Below the pieces are notes generated by a model. The model saw only the letters and a list, made by a program, of their open reading frames with translations, was not told where the DNA came from and did no database searches. A DNA stretch of 45,467 bases, from the NCBI GenBank assembly GCA_013314755.1, contig JABUFA010000030.1, forward strand, positions 1-45,467, in the 5' to 3' direction. Origin of the DNA: Chthonomonadia bacterium. GTDB lineage: Bacteria; Armatimonadota; HRBIN16. Within the stretch, counting starts at the first letter, position 1, and every line of letters begins with the position of its first letter. The position numbers were made by a program, and so were the translations under genes. Shown piece by piece: positions 23,562 to 31,682 of the stretch.

Positions 23562-24746
23562 CTACCTGCCCTGCTGTGCCCTCACCGAATCGCCGAACGC
23601 CCACCCACACAGCACCCCGAACCACAGCAGATTCGGCGCGAACAGAACCACCTGCTCGCGGGCGGGCGCGTAACTGAGCACGAAGCCGATGGTCAGCGCA
23701 ACCACCGTGCCCACCACCCGGTTCAGCGTGCGATGGAAGGCGTTCTGCGTGGAGGCAATCAGCAGATACAGAAACGCAGACGCATAGAAGGCAAACAGAC
23801 CCAGAACACCCAGCAGTCCAGCCACCGCCAGCCGCGCCTGAGGCAGCCCCTGCCGATGGGGCCACCAGACCACCTGCGCAATAGGCTCAATCCTGCCGCC
23901 CAGCGCCAGCAACGCCCCCGATAACATGCTTGCTGTCAGCATCAGCAGAGCCAGCGCCCCGCTCCACCGACTGATGAAGCCGATGCCCTGAAACACGCCG
24001 TCCGCCTCCAGCGCGAGATACCACGGCGCCAGCACCAACATCGTCACCACCGTCCAGCCCAGCATCTGTCCGTAACGCGCCCAGAGGATACTGGCGCTGG
24101 AAGCGCGCGGCGGCTCCGTGCCGTAGAAGTACCGCTGGCGAAGCAGGGCATCCAGCTTGGACTGTGCGCTGGCGGAACGCGGATTGCACTGTAGGGCGCA
24201 GGTGAACATGGCGATGGCTTCCTCGATGCGCCGCTCCTGCCGATACACGTCTCCCAGTATCTCGTATGCCTGCGCATTGTGACGCTGTAGCCGCAGGACT
24301 CGCTTTGCCAGAACCTGTGCCTCGTGCAGGTTGCCGCGCGCATACGCCAGCATTGCGCTCTGCAGAAGCTGCTGTGCCTCAATTTCCGCACTCCGCGCCG
24401 AAGTGTAAGCGGAGGATGCGCCAGGCGGGCGTTGCTGGCGAGTGGTGCTTCCCTGCGAAGAGGGACGCGAGCGCGGCGGAGGTGTGGTGGTAGCACTGCC
24501 CGTGCCCGTTCGTGCGCTCTGCGCACTGCGCCGCATCAGGTCGTAATCCGCACGCAAAGAGGGACTGGAAAGCACGCGATACGCCTCGGTAATCTCCTTG
24601 AAGCGGTGCTCTGCATCGGGCGAGCGGTTGACGTCGGGATGGTACTTGCGGGCGAGCTCGCGGAACCGGCGGCGTATCTGCTCGTCGGTGGCGTTTGGCG
24701 GCACCCCCAGCACCTCGTAATAGTCTCTGTCGGGCATCCGAAGCAT
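23562..24746 (-). CDS. J-domain and TPR membrane protein
   Basis: The protein has 394 residues. The J domain spans residues of about 6-70 with the HPD motif in [21 protein letters not shown], so it should stimulate a DnaK ATPase. A Ser/Thr/Pro/Gln-rich linker (about 72-115) leads to two or three TPR-like helical hairpins (about 120-205, ending [19 protein letters not shown]). The C-terminal 180 residues contain about five membrane helices. The J domain therefore lies in the cytoplasm on a membrane anchor. No Cys-rich DnaJ zinc domain is present. ATG 24746 follows the stop of the GspF gene by four bases, so it belongs to the operon that starts at 28191. Confidence 0.88.
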   Translation of the reverse strand: MLRMPDRDYYEVLGVPPNATDEQIRRRFRELARKYHPDVNRSPDAEHRFKEITEAYRVLSSPSLRADYDLMRRSAQSARTGTGSATTTPPPRSRPSSQGSTTRQQRPPGASSAYTSARSAEIEAQQLLQSAMLAYARGNLHEAQVLAKRVLRLQRHNAQAYEILGDVYRQERRIEEAIAMFTCALQCNPRSASAQSKLDALLRQRYFYGTEPPRASSASILWARYGQMLGWTVVTMLVLAPWYLALEADGVFQGIGFISRWSGALALLMLTASMLSGALLALGGRIEPIAQVVWWPHRQGLPQARLAVAGLLGVLGLFAFYASAFLYLLIASTQNAFHRTLNRVVGTVVALTIGFVLSYAPAREQVVLFAPNLLWFGVLCGWAFGDSVRAQQGR

Positions 24747-24750
24747 GTGC

Positions 24751-25938
24751 CTACTCTCCCAGAAACGCGCCTCCCCCGCTGGCGTATCCCTGCCAGAAGC
24801 CGATAATCATGCTGGCAATCCACAGCGCAATCAACAGATATACCCCAACGCTCAGCGCGATAACCGCCTGATGGCTCTTGACGTCCGTCTCCTGCTCATA
24901 ATATTCGGCAACTTTATCCATCATCGCATCCACACTGCCCGTGCTCTCGCCTGTGCTCAGCATATCCAGCACCAGCGGAGGCATCACCCCCGTCTGCCGG
25001 AACGCGCTCGACAGCGATTGCCCATGCTCCACCGCCGTCACCGCCGTGCGCAGGCGTTTGGTCAGATACGCATTGTCCGCCGCAAGCGCAGAGATGCTGA
25101 TGGCGCGTTGCAGAGGCACTCCCGCCGAGAACAGCGCCGCCAGCGCCCGGCTGAAACGCGCCATCGCCAGCTGGCGCACCAGCCCCCCGATGCCCGGAAC
25201 CATCAGCTTGAGCGAGTCGTACGCTTCGCGTACCGGCTCAATCTGCAGGGCGATGCGAAAGACCGCCAGCACCGCCAGCACCGCGAGCAGAATCGGTCCC
25301 GCCCAGCCGACGGTCTCACGCAGGTAGGGAATCAGCCCGCCCCCCACCACCAGTATCGGTATCTTCGGGATAAAAATGCCCGCTACCAGAAGCACTTTGG
25401 GATAGAACGTGCCGGCGCGGATTTTCAAGCGCAAGCGATAATCGCGCTCCAGATAGTCCGCCAGACGTTCCAGCATGTTGTCCAGCAGTCCGCCCTCCTC
25501 ACCCGCCTGAATCAGCGCAATCTGCAGTTCGTCAAACACGTGCGGATGTTGGCGCATCGCTTTCGCAAGCGTCTTACCCTGCATCAGGTCGTTGACCACT
25601 GCCTGCACCACCCGGCGCAGGCGCGGTTTGCCCGTGTTCTCTGCCACCGAAATCAGCGCGCGATGGATGGGAATGCCCGCCCGCACCGCCGTTGCCACCT
25701 GACGGTAGAACACGGCGAGGTCGCGCACCGACACACCCGAGTAGACGGGATACACCACCTTCTGCATTACCGCCTGCTCCGCGTGCCCAACGTCCATCGT
25801 TCGCTCCGGGCGCACGTCCAGCAGAAGCAAACCCATCTCGCGCACGATGCCAGCCGCGCGGCGCGTATCCTCTGCCTCCACCAGCCCGGTTACCGTGCCG
25901 CCCTGCTGATTCTTTGCGGTATACCGATACACAGGCAT
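24751..25938 (-). CDS. GspF/PilC-type inner-membrane protein, second copy
   Basis: This 395-residue platform protein is of the type II secretion/type IV pilus F family. It contains two T2SSF domains (about 60-185 and 260-385), each with membrane helices. Typical stretches are [23 protein letters not shown] and [22 protein letters not shown], and ST(G)[20 protein letters not shown] near the end. ATG 25938 is chosen because GAGGGGGG lies 6 bases upstream and [11 protein letters not shown] matches the paralogue start. It begins 13 bases after the first copy. It differs clearly from the neighbour, so the duplication is old. Confidence 0.88.
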   Translation of the reverse strand: MPVYRYTAKNQQGGTVTGLVEAEDTRRAAGIVREMGLLLLDVRPERTMDVGHAEQAVMQKVVYPVYSGVSVRDLAVFYRQVATAVRAGIPIHRALISVAENTGKPRLRRVVQAVVNDLMQGKTLAKAMRQHPHVFDELQIALIQAGEEGGLLDNMLERLADYLERDYRLRLKIRAGTFYPKVLLVAGIFIPKIPILVVGGGLIPYLRETVGWAGPILLAVLAVLAVFRIALQIEPVREAYDSLKLMVPGIGGLVRQLAMARFSRALAALFSAGVPLQRAISISALAADNAYLTKRLRTAVTAVEHGQSLSSAFRQTGVMPPLVLDMLSTGESTGSVDAMMDKVAEYYEQETDVKSHQAVIALSVGVYLLIALWIASMIIGFWQGYASGGGAFLGE

Positions 25939-25951
25939 CAGCATCCCCCCC

Positions 25952-27187
25952 TCAAGGCGTCTTGAAAAACTCGTCCACGAAGCGGAACATGCCGTTGAAG
26001 TAGGAGTAGACCATCCACAGCATCGCCGCACCGCCCAGAATCAGCGTGCCCAGACAGCCCAGCCGTATCAGCGCGAACGAGGCTCGCTGATAACGCTCCC
26101 GCAGAGTCTCTTCATGATAGCGGGCGGCGCGGTCGAGCATATCAGCGATTTCTCCGCTCTGCTGTCCCGCGGCGATGAGGCTAATGGTCTCCCAGTCAAA
26201 CAGCCCTGTTGCCTGCAGGGCGCGGTCAATCCCCTCCCCGGCGCGAACGATGGGAAGAACCTCCATCAGCTTCTCACGCACGAACACGTTGCCTGCGGAC
26301 GGCGCGGAAGCCTCCCACGCGCTGATGGCGGGCACACCTGCGGCGAACATACGATGCAGAGTACGCAGGAACGCCGTCAGCGCACGCTGGCGGTTCAGCG
26401 CCCCGAACACGGGCAGGCGCATCACAACGGCATCCTTCCACCGGCGGTTGGCGGGCAGGTCTATCCACCACCACACCCCGGCGACGGTCACCGCCAGCCC
26501 GGCAAACAGAGGCAGATAGCGCCCCAGCAGAAGGGCGATATACTGCTTGAAAAACAGCGAGACATCCCCCCGCGCCATGCCGTAATAGAACGCCGGGAAC
26601 AGGGGCAGGACCAGCATCAACATGCCGATGCCGTTCAGCATCAGCAGGCGCGGTATCCACAGCCGACGCCAGAGGGCATGTTCCTGTTCGTAGTGGTTGG
26701 CGATTTCGTCGCAGATGAGGTCTAACGAGCCGCCCAGTTCGCCAGCGCGAAACATGCCCACCACATGCGGCGCAAACAGGCGCGGGAACGCCTCCAGTGC
26801 CTGCGAAAGGGGTTGTCCCAGATGGGCGTTTGCCAGCATGGCACGCGCCGCCGCCTGCAGGGATTGGGGCATGGAGGGCTGGTCGGCAATCTGGCTGAGG
26901 GCGTTCACCGGATTCTGTCCTGCCCGGAGCAGGGAGGCAAGCTGGCGGAAAAACACCGCACGCGCACGCAGGCTGGCAGTGGCACGCTCGGCGCGGCGGT
27001 CGGCTGGTTGGCTTTGCAGTGGCTGACTCTGCGGCGGTGGGGTATCGGTTGCGGAAACAATCCGCTTGATCACGAATCCACGCGACTGCAGGAGCCTCTG
27101 CAAACTCTGCTCGTCGCTCGCCTGCAGGGTACCCATCACCGGTCGCCCGGTGGTCTGGTCAACGGCTTCAAAGCGATAGGTTGGCAT
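25952..27187 (-). CDS. GspF/PilC-type inner-membrane protein, first copy
   Basis: This 411-residue protein of the F family has an N-terminal MPTYRFEAVDQTTGRPVMGTLQ segment, a Gln/Pro-rich linker (about 55-80), and two T2SSF domains (about 85-205 and 285-405) with three or four membrane helices. Signature segments include RAVFFRQLASLLRAGQNPVNALSQIA and AGQQSGEIADMLDRAARYHEE. F proteins organise the pilus assembly ATPase at the inner membrane. The start ATG 27187 lies 20 bases inside the end of folK, with only a weak GGAAA ribosome site, so translation is probably coupled to folK. No assembly ATPase (GspE/PilB) gene is nearby. Confidence 0.87.
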   Translation of the reverse strand: MPTYRFEAVDQTTGRPVMGTLQASDEQSLQRLLQSRGFVIKRIVSATDTPPPQSQPLQSQPADRRAERATASLRARAVFFRQLASLLRAGQNPVNALSQIADQPSMPQSLQAAARAMLANAHLGQPLSQALEAFPRLFAPHVVGMFRAGELGGSLDLICDEIANHYEQEHALWRRLWIPRLLMLNGIGMLMLVLPLFPAFYYGMARGDVSLFFKQYIALLLGRYLPLFAGLAVTVAGVWWWIDLPANRRWKDAVVMRLPVFGALNRQRALTAFLRTLHRMFAAGVPAISAWEASAPSAGNVFVREKLMEVLPIVRAGEGIDRALQATGLFDWETISLIAAGQQSGEIADMLDRAARYHEETLRERYQRASFALIRLGCLGTLILGGAAMLWMVYSYFNGMFRFVDEFFKTP

Positions 27188-27674
27188 CTGGCAGTTTCCA
27201 TATCTTCTGCGCACGTACTTCGGGCTGTTCCAGCAAAAGCCGGATGGGCGTGCCGTCCGGCAGGGTCAGGTCGGGCGATACTTCCAGCAGAGGAACCAGC
27301 ACAAACGCCCGCCCGTACATGCGCGGATGGGGTATGGTCAACCGTTCGCTCTGCATCTGCACGCCCTCATACAGCACGATGTCAATATCTATGGTGCGCG
27401 GGTTGCCATAATGCGTGCGTACCCGTCCCCCTGCCTGCTCCACCGCCATCACATACTCCAGCAGGTCCATCGGAGGCAGGGATGTACGCACCTGCACCAC
27501 CGTGTTCAGATACATCGGCTGTGGGGTGTCGTAGCCCACCGGCTCGGTCTCGTACACGCTGGCACAGCGCACCACCTGCACCTGCTCAGAGTGAAGGCGT
27601 GCTATCGCCTCACGCAGGTTGCGCAGGCGGTCACCCTGATTGGATCCCAGGCTTAACCACGCATTGACGCCCAT
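27168..27674 (-). CDS. folK: 2-amino-4-hydroxy-6-hydroxymethyldihydropteridine pyrophosphokinase
   Basis: HPPK transfers pyrophosphate from ATP to 6-hydroxymethyl-7,8-dihydropterin in folate synthesis. The 168-residue protein has the family segments WLSLGSNQGDRLRNL, SVYETEPVGY, NPRTIDIDIVLYEG (the two Mg-binding aspartates) and IPHPRMYGRAFVLVPL. It is slightly longer than average at the C-terminus. ATG 27674 is 10 bases after the stop of the zinc-ribbon gene. No Shine-Dalgarno sequence is visible, which suggests reinitiation or a leaderless start. Its 3' end overlaps the GspF gene by 20 bases. Confidence 0.94.
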   Translation of the reverse strand: MGVNAWLSLGSNQGDRLRNLREAIARLHSEQVQVVRCASVYETEPVGYDTPQPMYLNTVVQVRTSLPPMDLLEYVMAVEQAGGRVRTHYGNPRTIDIDIVLYEGVQMQSERLTIPHPRMYGRAFVLVPLLEVSPDLTLPDGTPIRLLLEQPEVRAQKIWKLPDANLSL

Positions 27675-27684
27675 CAGTTAAATA

Positions 27685-28191
27685 TTATCCGATACCGAAG
27701 GGAGGTACCCTTTTGCGCAACAGCCGGAACAGCGAAGTGAGCATGTTCGCGCGCTCGACCTGCTCCTGGCTTTCTATCGCGTATTGCGCGACTGCAAGCC
27801 GATGCTGTGCCTCGGGCTGGGTTTCTGCCTGCTCCTGCGCCTGCAGAGCCTCATGCAGTTTGCGCAACTCGCCGTTTTCCACCCAGATACCATGACACTG
27901 ATTACAGCCGTCCAGTTCCACGGGCGAGTCGTACAGATAGCGATATGCATGCAGTGGGATAGCGCATCGCGGACACCGGCGACCCAGCGCTTCTTCGGGG
28001 CTGTAATAGACATCAGGTACAGCCCGGTCTTCCAGCGAGAGCAGAATCAGCGGGTCTATCTGCAACAGCGACCTGAGTTCGCCCTCATCAAACCAGACAC
28101 CGGCACAGGCAGGGCAGACGTCCACCGCCACCCCGTAGTAGCGCTGGCTCTGCATCTCAATCTTGCAGTCGGGACAAAGCAGAGGCTCCAT
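27685..28191 (-). CDS. Protein with two TFIIB-type zinc ribbons
   Basis: This 168-residue protein has two copies of the zf-TFIIB family ribbon. The first is CPDC...CPACAGVWFDEGEL (residues 6-38) and the second is CPRC...CNQCHGIWVENGEL (about 76-109). Each pair of CxxC motifs should bind one zinc. The rest is a charged helix rich in Gln and Glu with a likely coiled coil, then a basic tail. The family is common in bacteria with no settled function. A GGAGGAG ribosome site precedes ATG 28191. It starts the operon that continues with folK and the two GspF genes. Confidence 0.85.
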   Translation of the reverse strand: MEPLLCPDCKIEMQSQRYYGVAVDVCPACAGVWFDEGELRSLLQIDPLILLSLEDRAVPDVYYSPEEALGRRCPRCAIPLHAYRYLYDSPVELDGCNQCHGIWVENGELRKLHEALQAQEQAETQPEAQHRLAVAQYAIESQEQVERANMLTSLFRLLRKRVPPFGIG

Positions 28192-28242
28192 GGCACTCCT
28201 CCATTCCGAGAATCGCGTTTACCTCATTATACCCTGCCTGCG

Positions 28243-29010
28243 CTACTCCCTCTGGCAGAACCAGTTGTACCGGCTGGACTCCGATTCGGTGATGGGTATC
28301 TTCCAGCAGAACAGGTCATCGGGCACGCTTTCGGGGCAGTTCCAGATGACGGGAGGCTGACTGGCTTTAATCCATTTTGAGTGCCCATCAAAGAACAGAA
28401 ACACCGCCCCGCCATTGTGTACGATGGATGGACAATCGGCACTCACGGGATGAAACGCGCCGTCGTTCAGCGTAATCTGTTCGTCAATCAGCAGGGCAAG
28501 GCGGGCAGGGCGCTCTACCGCCGTTTCGGGAATAAAGGCAAGCCCAGCATTCATCGAGTAGCTCAGTAGTTTCTCCTCGCGCGGGTCGGACGGGCACACG
28601 TACAACCCGGCGTTCCTGACATAGGGATAGAGCACTCCGCTGACCGGTCCCTTGACCGCCAGCCATTCGGGGTTGACCGGCGCGGTAGTCTCCTGTCCAA
28701 CAGGCACTGCGTAGATACAGGGAACCCACTGTGCACCCGAGTTCCACGGGAAGCCGCGCATCCACTCGGGCCACACACCATCTACCCAGCCGCCCATGCA
28801 GCTACCGTCACCGTTACCCGCGTTGCGCCCATCGTGGTCCGTGCGATACATCACCAGTGCCAGTCCCAGCTGGCGTAGGTGTGCCAGACAGGTGGTTTGC
28901 CTTGCCTTCTCGCGTGCCTGTGCGAACACGGGGAACAGAATCGCTGCCAGTATCGCGATAATCGCGATGACCACCAGCAGCTCAATCAGGGTAAATGCCC
29001 GGCGAGACAT
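28243..29010 (-). CDS. Prepilin with H-X9-DG C-terminal domain
   Basis: This 255-residue pseudopilin-like protein has a short leader [14 protein letters not shown] with a type IV prepilin peptidase site before F6. The hydrophobic helix that follows, to about residue 25, continues into [12 protein letters not shown]. The C-terminal part carries the [16 protein letters not shown] motif (H-X9-DG) of DUF1559-type proteins. It is exported and may be part of a pseudopilus or anchored at the envelope. The AGGAGGG ribosome site and the leader support ATG 29010. Close relatives occur in many copies in Armatimonadota and Planctomycetota genomes. A second copy is at 42869. Confidence 0.9.
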   Translation of the reverse strand: MSRRAFTLIELLVVIAIIAILAAILFPVFAQAREKARQTTCLAHLRQLGLALVMYRTDHDGRNAGNGDGSCMGGWVDGVWPEWMRGFPWNSGAQWVPCIYAVPVGQETTAPVNPEWLAVKGPVSGVLYPYVRNAGLYVCPSDPREEKLLSYSMNAGLAFIPETAVERPARLALLIDEQITLNDGAFHPVSADCPSIVHNGGAVFLFFDGHSKWIKASQPPVIWNCPESVPDDLFCWKIPITESESSRYNWFCQRE

Positions 29011-29048
29011 GATGGTATCCCTCCTGGGAATGGAATGCTAACCACGTC

Positions 29049-29054
29049 ATTATA
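29049..29054 (-). promoter_or_regulatory. Extended -10 promoter of the prepilin gene
   Basis: The minus strand reads TGTGCTATAATG, an extended -10 element 39 bases upstream of ATG 29010. The same TGCTATAAT string occurs at the pabB and M48 protease promoters. Confidence 0.5.
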
Positions 29055-29130
29055 GCACAGATGCCACGCGGTTGGGAAATTGCTTACAGGAATGCGAGAT
29101 ACAGTGACATAAACTGTCATTTCAAGTAGA

Positions 29131-29205
29131 ACTAAAGGTCTCTGAGATGCTTCACTGCGTTCAGTATGACATGTGGTGTCACCCGGAGCGAAGCGAAGGG
29201 TCTCA
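29131..29205. repeat. Dispersed inverted repeat in the spacer upstream of the prepilin gene
   Basis: The string GGTCTCTGAGATGCTTCACT at 29138 continues with GCGTTCAGTATGACA and is followed by TGTCACCCGGAGCGAAGCGA then AGGGTCTCA. The two halves are imperfect reverse complements. Related modules lie at 13680-13790 and in shortened form at 4540-4620. Function unknown. It abuts the gene fragment at 29203-29364. Confidence 0.55.
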
Positions 29206-29364
29206 GGAACGAGGAGCAGTCAGTAATCGCGGTCTCGGCAGGGCGACAACGAACTCATTACCCTCCAGGCGGAAGTCGGGCTCCTGTCCGGTGGCTTCAC
29301 GCACCCGTCGGATGACGCGAGGGATTCCGCTTCCCGCATCCGTGACAAAGCCAATTGTTGGCAT
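29203..29364 (-). pseudogene. C-terminal fragment of a RecG/AlbA-type ATP-binding regulator
   Basis: A 53-codon minus-strand frame ending in TGA at 29203 encodes GSGIPRVIRRVREATGQEPD and then a short FRLEGNEFVVALPRP-like end. This matches the C-terminal part of proteins with an AlbA_2 DNA-binding domain and an HATPase_c_4 domain (often annotated RecG-like or putative transcriptional regulator), in which [DG]SGIPR and the final VxLPRP strand are conserved. Family members are about 400-500 residues, so only the tail is left. Upstream sequence runs in frame into the stop codon of the gene at 29386. It has no ribosome site and is probably a decayed remnant. Confidence 0.6.
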
Positions 29365-29385
29365 CAAAGGTTGTCCACAGCCATA

Positions 29386-31551
29386 TCACTGCGCCTCAAA
29401 GCGCAGTTCGCGGAGACCGCGCCAGTTCACAAGCAGTGCTCCGTCCTCCGCCCGGCGGGTAGGTTGCAGTTCACTCTGACTGCCGTTGCGGTCAATGGCT
29501 GTCACCTTCCAGGCACGATTGGGAAGGCGCAGGGCGATTGGTTCTTCCGTGTCCCCCTCTTTGAGGATTCGGATGGTGTTTGGGGTGGCGGTGATGTCCA
29601 GTGTGACATCGCGCCAGCGGATGCGGTCGATGCGCACCTGCTTCCATGTCGACGGCAGGCTGGGCTGTAGCGTGAAGCCGTCTGCGGAGGGCTGGAACCC
29701 CAGAAAGCCGTAAAGCATCACCTGCGGCACCAGCACGCTTTCGAAAAACTCCATATCCAGCCCCAGTCCGCCGGCGGTGCCGCCGCCCTGCAGTCTGCCC
29801 GGGCGCGAGCCATCATAGTACCTGCGGTAGCCGCCCGCGGATTCCACCTCCTCGAACCAGCGGAGTATCTCCTGCAGGCGGTTCCAAGCATCGTCCGCAC
29901 CACGTGTCCGTAACCTTGCCATCAGGTCGTGATAGGAGAAGCCCAGCACCGCCCCACCGTCCTGAACCTGGTCGCCAAAGGGGATGCTTTCGGGTGCGCT
30001 CCATGCCCAGAAGTAATAATCGATGTTGCGGCGCGTGGTGGCACGTGGGGCAAATCGCCAGAAGTAGATGTCCTCGCCCTGCGAGGTGTCGCCTTCCACC
30101 ATCCTTTCGCCGCTGATCCAGCGCAGGATGTCACGGGCGCGTTCGGGCGTGGCGAAACCGTAATATATCGCCTCTAAGTTCAGGAAGGTTAAACCGTAGT
30201 CGTGCATCTTGCCGTCGGCGTCGATGGGCGCATAGCGGCGCGTGCGCGGATTCCAGAACAGGCGATTCCCCTCGTGCTTTACCTCCTCCGCGTGTTTCAA
30301 CAGGAAGTCGGGGTCTAAGGCCAGCACGCCGCCCGGCATGTTCCACTCGGGATGTTGCCTGACCTCGCGCTCGATGCGTGCCATCACGCGCAGGGCGTCG
30401 TAATAGTGAATCGTTGCGTAGACGTCCTTATAGCCAAACGGCAGGAGGTCCCAGTAGTTGTTGCCGATGCCCTGTCCGGCGATAATCTCCTTTTTGCCGT
30501 CGGGGGTGCGGCGGATTCCGCTGCGCCCTTCATGCCCCACCCAGGGCGTATATACCACTTTGTGCGTCAGCGTCTGGTGTTCGGTCATGAGATAGCGGAT
30601 GGCGGTGCGCATGCGGTTGAGGTTCTGGCGGAGGAAGTTCAGGTCGCGCGTCCACCAGAAGAGCGTGGCGCATCCGCGCACGAAGTTCTGGCTGTTGATG
30701 TTGTGGCGGGTGTCGTACTGGGTGAAGAACGCCTGAAGCACGACCTCTGCGCCCGGTCTGGGGTTGCCGAAACCGATACGCAGGCGGGTAATTTCGCCCT
30801 TCCACTGCGGGTGGTGATATACGGGGATAACCTCGTGGTGGTAAACGTCGCCAGAGTATGGATTGAAGTAGAAACGCCGCTCTACCGAGAAGTTCGGTTG
30901 TTCGCGTGTTGTCCACTCGACGTAAGGCTGGGCGTCGTCTAAGCCTTTGCCCTTCCAGCGCAGTTGCAGGAACGGCGCTTCGTAAGGGTCTATACGGCAT
31001 TCGGGGGTGGTGGCGGTGGCGTTCGGCTCGGTCAGCGTAAGGCGCCAGCCCTCCTCGTCCACGCCGTTGTCCTGTGCGCGGTTCAGCGTCCAGCCCTCGG
31101 GGGTGTTCAGTCGGTCAGGTCGCCATCCGGGTCCCACCGTATCTTTGAACGAGAAGTGCCAGCCTGCAGTGCGCCTGCCCTGATTCCAGAAGGGGAAGGG
31201 CCAGCCCAGCGGATGGGCGATAGAGGCATGTTGATGCGTGGCGACATAGCCCTCCGGGTCGATGATGCGGGCGCTCAGCACCTGCTTCCACTGCTGGCGG
31301 AAGGACTGGGCAGAGTTGTCGGTGTCTACTGCGGGCCACAGCGAGGCGGAGGAGAGCCACTCATCCCACAGCGTGGCTTTGGGACCTGCGCCCGGATAGT
31401 GCAGCCAGAACAGCCGCCGCAGGGTGTCCATCTGTTTCTCGTAGCCCGGAACGTGAAAGCGCGGGAAGTCGTCAGGAATACTTCCCTGTTGAGAGCCGTA
31501 AGCGCACAGGGAGACAGCCATTACCAGTAATATTGTCCACCACAGCCACAT
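29386..31551 (-). CDS. Secreted six-hairpin glycosidase-like protein
   Basis: The protein has 721 residues. ATG 31551 is chosen because GAGGTG lies 5 bases upstream; an in-frame GTG at 31557 overlaps that site. Residues 1-22 form a signal peptide. After a beta-rich N-terminal domain (about 25-275), the middle part (about 280-620) is rich in aromatic and acidic residues with helix pairs: TLFWWTRDLNFLRQNLNRMR, GQGIGNNYWDLLPFGYKDVYATIHYYDAL and HDYGLTFLNLEAIYYG. This is the pattern of (alpha/alpha)6 six-hairpin glycosidases. A C-terminal beta domain (about 640-721) follows. It probably cleaves or binds an oligosaccharide outside the cytoplasm. The exact glycoside hydrolase family and catalytic acids cannot be fixed by eye. 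Confidence 0.75.
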   Translation of the reverse strand: MWLWWTILLVMAVSLCAYGSQQGSIPDDFPRFHVPGYEKQMDTLRRLFWLHYPGAGPKATLWDEWLSSASLWPAVDTDNSAQSFRQQWKQVLSARIIDPEGYVATHQHASIAHPLGWPFPFWNQGRRTAGWHFSFKDTVGPGWRPDRLNTPEGWTLNRAQDNGVDEEGWRLTLTEPNATATTPECRIDPYEAPFLQLRWKGKGLDDAQPYVEWTTREQPNFSVERRFYFNPYSGDVYHHEVIPVYHHPQWKGEITRLRIGFGNPRPGAEVVLQAFFTQYDTRHNINSQNFVRGCATLFWWTRDLNFLRQNLNRMRTAIRYLMTEHQTLTHKVVYTPWVGHEGRSGIRRTPDGKKEIIAGQGIGNNYWDLLPFGYKDVYATIHYYDALRVMARIEREVRQHPEWNMPGGVLALDPDFLLKHAEEVKHEGNRLFWNPRTRRYAPIDADGKMHDYGLTFLNLEAIYYGFATPERARDILRWISGERMVEGDTSQGEDIYFWRFAPRATTRRNIDYYFWAWSAPESIPFGDQVQDGGAVLGFSYHDLMARLRTRGADDAWNRLQEILRWFEEVESAGGYRRYYDGSRPGRLQGGGTAGGLGLDMEFFESVLVPQVMLYGFLGFQPSADGFTLQPSLPSTWKQVRIDRIRWRDVTLDITATPNTIRILKEGDTEEPIALRLPNRAWKVTAIDRNGSQSELQPTRRAEDGALLVNWRGLRELRFEAQ

Positions 31552-31619
31552 CGTCACACCTCGTCCGCACAGATATTGGAAATGGTTTTCGGATGAGCAC
31601 GCTGGAGTTCCTGCCTGAT

Positions 31620-31659
31620 TTGCCTGAAGTGAGGCTATCCGTTATCATAATAGCGGATA
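31620..31659 (+). promoter_or_regulatory. Promoter with overlapping 24-bp near-palindrome
   Basis: TTGCCT (31620-31625) and TATCAT (31643-31648) are separated by 17 bases. A 24-base near-palindrome spans 31636-31659, with TATCCG/CGGATA outer arms and TAT/ATA inner arms, and covers the -10 box. The arrangement suggests a repressor site for the aminotransferase gene that starts at 31683. Confidence 0.6.
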
Positions 31660-31682
31660 TTTTGCAGGGAGGTGTAAGTATC

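Noticed and set aside
31533-31682. N-terminal extension of the aminotransferase
   Set aside because: The frame is open, but it covers the promoter and operator region. The ribosome site and family N-terminus place the start at 31683.
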